Source: Halieaceae bacterium UBA4438 (GTDB taxonomy: Bacteria; Pseudomonadota; Gammaproteobacteria; Pseudomonadales; Halieaceae). From it: a stretch of 27,310 nucleotides of DNA. Under the pieces are notes generated by a model. It had not been told where the DNA came from. It ran no database searches and saw only the letters and a list, made by a program, of their open reading frames with translations. Where the stretch lies: positions 3,189-30,498 of the forward strand of contig DGPO01000019.1 in the NCBI GenBank assembly GCA_002390485.1. Direction: 5' to 3'. This document shows positions 26,790 to 27,310 of this stretch, one piece after another (within the stretch, counting starts at the first letter, position 1; each line of letters opens with the position of its first letter). Made by a program: the position numbers and the translations under genes.

Positions 26790-26805
26790 GGGCTTGAAAA
26801 AGCCC
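26790..26805. other. GAAA-loop hairpin overlapping the clpB -35 element
   Basis: GGGCTT (26790-26795) and AAGCCC (26800-26805) form a perfect 6-bp stem closed by a GAAA tetraloop. It spans the CTTGAA of the sigma-32 promoter. No T tract follows on the plus strand, so it is not a classical terminator. It may only reflect the promoter sequence. Confidence 0.4.
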
Positions 26806-26820
26806 CTACAAATCCCATGT
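26793..26820 (+). promoter_or_regulatory. Sigma-32 (RpoH) heat-shock promoter of clpB
   Basis: CTTGAA (26793-26798) is followed 14 bases later by TCCCATGT (26813-26820), close to the sigma-32 -10 consensus CCCCATNT. The spacing is identical to that of the groESL promoter in this window. Transcription should start near 26828, about 47 bases before clpB. No CIRCE element accompanies it. Confidence 0.8.
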
Positions 26821-26874
26821 CTAATACCCAGAGGATAGTAAAGCGCGAGTACTGGTGCGCTTGAGGAGAGAGAC

Positions 26875-27310
26875 ATGCGAATGGATAAACTGACTAATCC
26901 ACTCCAGCAAGCCCTTGGCGATGCGCAATCGCTCGCAGTAGGGCGTGACCACTCGATGATCGAGCCCGCGCACTTACTGAGTGCCTTTTTAAATCAATCC
27001 GGGGGTGCGATTACCCCGCTGCTACGAAAGACAGGCGCCAACCTCGCCGCGCTCAACAGGAGCGTGGCTGACGTATTGGCTAAGGTCCCTGTGTTGGCAG
27101 ACACTACGGGTGATGTTCAAGGCTCTCAGGCGCTAGGGCGTCTGCTTAATCGAGCCGATAAGCTTGCACAAGATCGCGACGATGCTTTTATTTCAAGCGA
27201 TATTGTTTTGCTTGCGATGGTTGAAAAGAGCTCTCCGCTTTCCCGCATGATGGTTGATGCTGGCATCAGTGAGCGCGCGCTTAAGAGTGCTATTGAGCAA
27301 GTCCGTGGTA
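26875..27310 (+). CDS. clpB: ClpB disaggregase, N-terminal part, cut by window edge
   Basis: The frame is open from ATG 26875 to the end of the window (145 complete codons) and encodes the ClpB N-terminal domain: MRMDKLTNPLQQALGDAQSL, then IEPAHLLSAFLNQSGG, GDVQGSQALGRLLNRADKLAQDRDDAFISSD and AIEQVRG. The two repeats of the Clp N domain are present; the AAA+ domains lie beyond the edge. ClpB works with DnaK to pull proteins out of aggregates after heat stress. GAGGAGAGAG just before the ATG is a strong ribosome site, and a sigma-32 promoter lies upstream. rluD-pgeF-clpB is a conserved order in gammaproteobacteria. Confidence 0.97.
   Translation, partial: MRMDKLTNPLQQALGDAQSLAVGRDHSMIEPAHLLSAFLNQSGGAITPLLRKTGANLAALNRSVADVLAKVPVLADTTGDVQGSQALGRLLNRADKLAQDRDDAFISSDIVLLAMVEKSSPLSRMMVDAGISERALKSAIEQVRG

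Noticed and set aside
26790..26805. Hairpin considered as a Rho-independent terminator for pgeF
   Set aside because: No T tract follows on the plus strand and none on the minus strand in the right place.
26667..26864. Short plus-strand frame running from the end of pgeF into the clpB promoter
   Set aside because: It overlaps pgeF in another frame and crosses the sigma-32 promoter; there is no plausible ribosome site.

Overview
The window is a stretch of ordinary chromosome from a gammaproteobacterium. The murJ-ribF-ileS-lspA-fkpB-ispH block, the pilSR pair, and the bamD/rluD/pgeF/clpB set are the same neighbours that surround the type IV pilus locus of Pseudomonas aeruginosa. Moderate GC content, AlkK/DmdB-type acyl-CoA ligase sequence and a small PuuD-like membrane protein suggest a marine lineage such as Halieaceae (OM60/NOR5) or relatives. 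This assignment is inference and no marker gene here proves it.

Layout. (1) 1-2890: the 3' end of an acyl-CoA ligase with a terminator, an AmpG-like permease, an unrecognised exported protein and fxsA. (2) 2891-5060: groES-groEL behind a perfect CIRCE operator and a sigma-32 promoter, closed by a strong terminator. (3) 5129-5798: a stand-alone PuuD-like membrane protein with its own terminator. (4) 5866-9678: a membrane-anchored coiled-coil protein, class I fumarase and exonuclease I. (5) 9727-12952: pyrB-nudF-murJ, joined by 4-base stop/start overlaps with TTG and GTG starts. (6) 13016-18704: ribF, ileS, lspA, fkpB and ispH, tightly packed. (7) 18831-22341: a FimT/GspH-type minor pilin converging on pilR and pilS. 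(8) 22429-24968: glutamine-dependent nadE converging on bamD. (9) 25045-27310: rluD, pgeF and the 5' end of clpB, the last behind a second sigma-32 promoter.

Functional threads are protein quality control (GroESL, ClpB, FkpB, BamD), envelope biogenesis (AmpG, MurJ, LspA, BamD), cofactor and nucleotide synthesis (RibF, NadE, IspH, PyrB, NudF), translation and rRNA modification (IleRS, RluD), and type IV pilus or DNA-uptake control (FimT, PilSR). I found no mobile element, CRISPR array, tRNA or rRNA. I found no clear new multi-gene system. The best leads are the double CIRCE plus sigma-32 control of groESL, the apparent collapse of the minor-pilin operon to a lone fimT between ispH and pilRS, and a few small membrane or exported proteins of unknown role. 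No gene-free stretch exceeds 300 bases; the longest, 2891-3038, holds the groESL control region.
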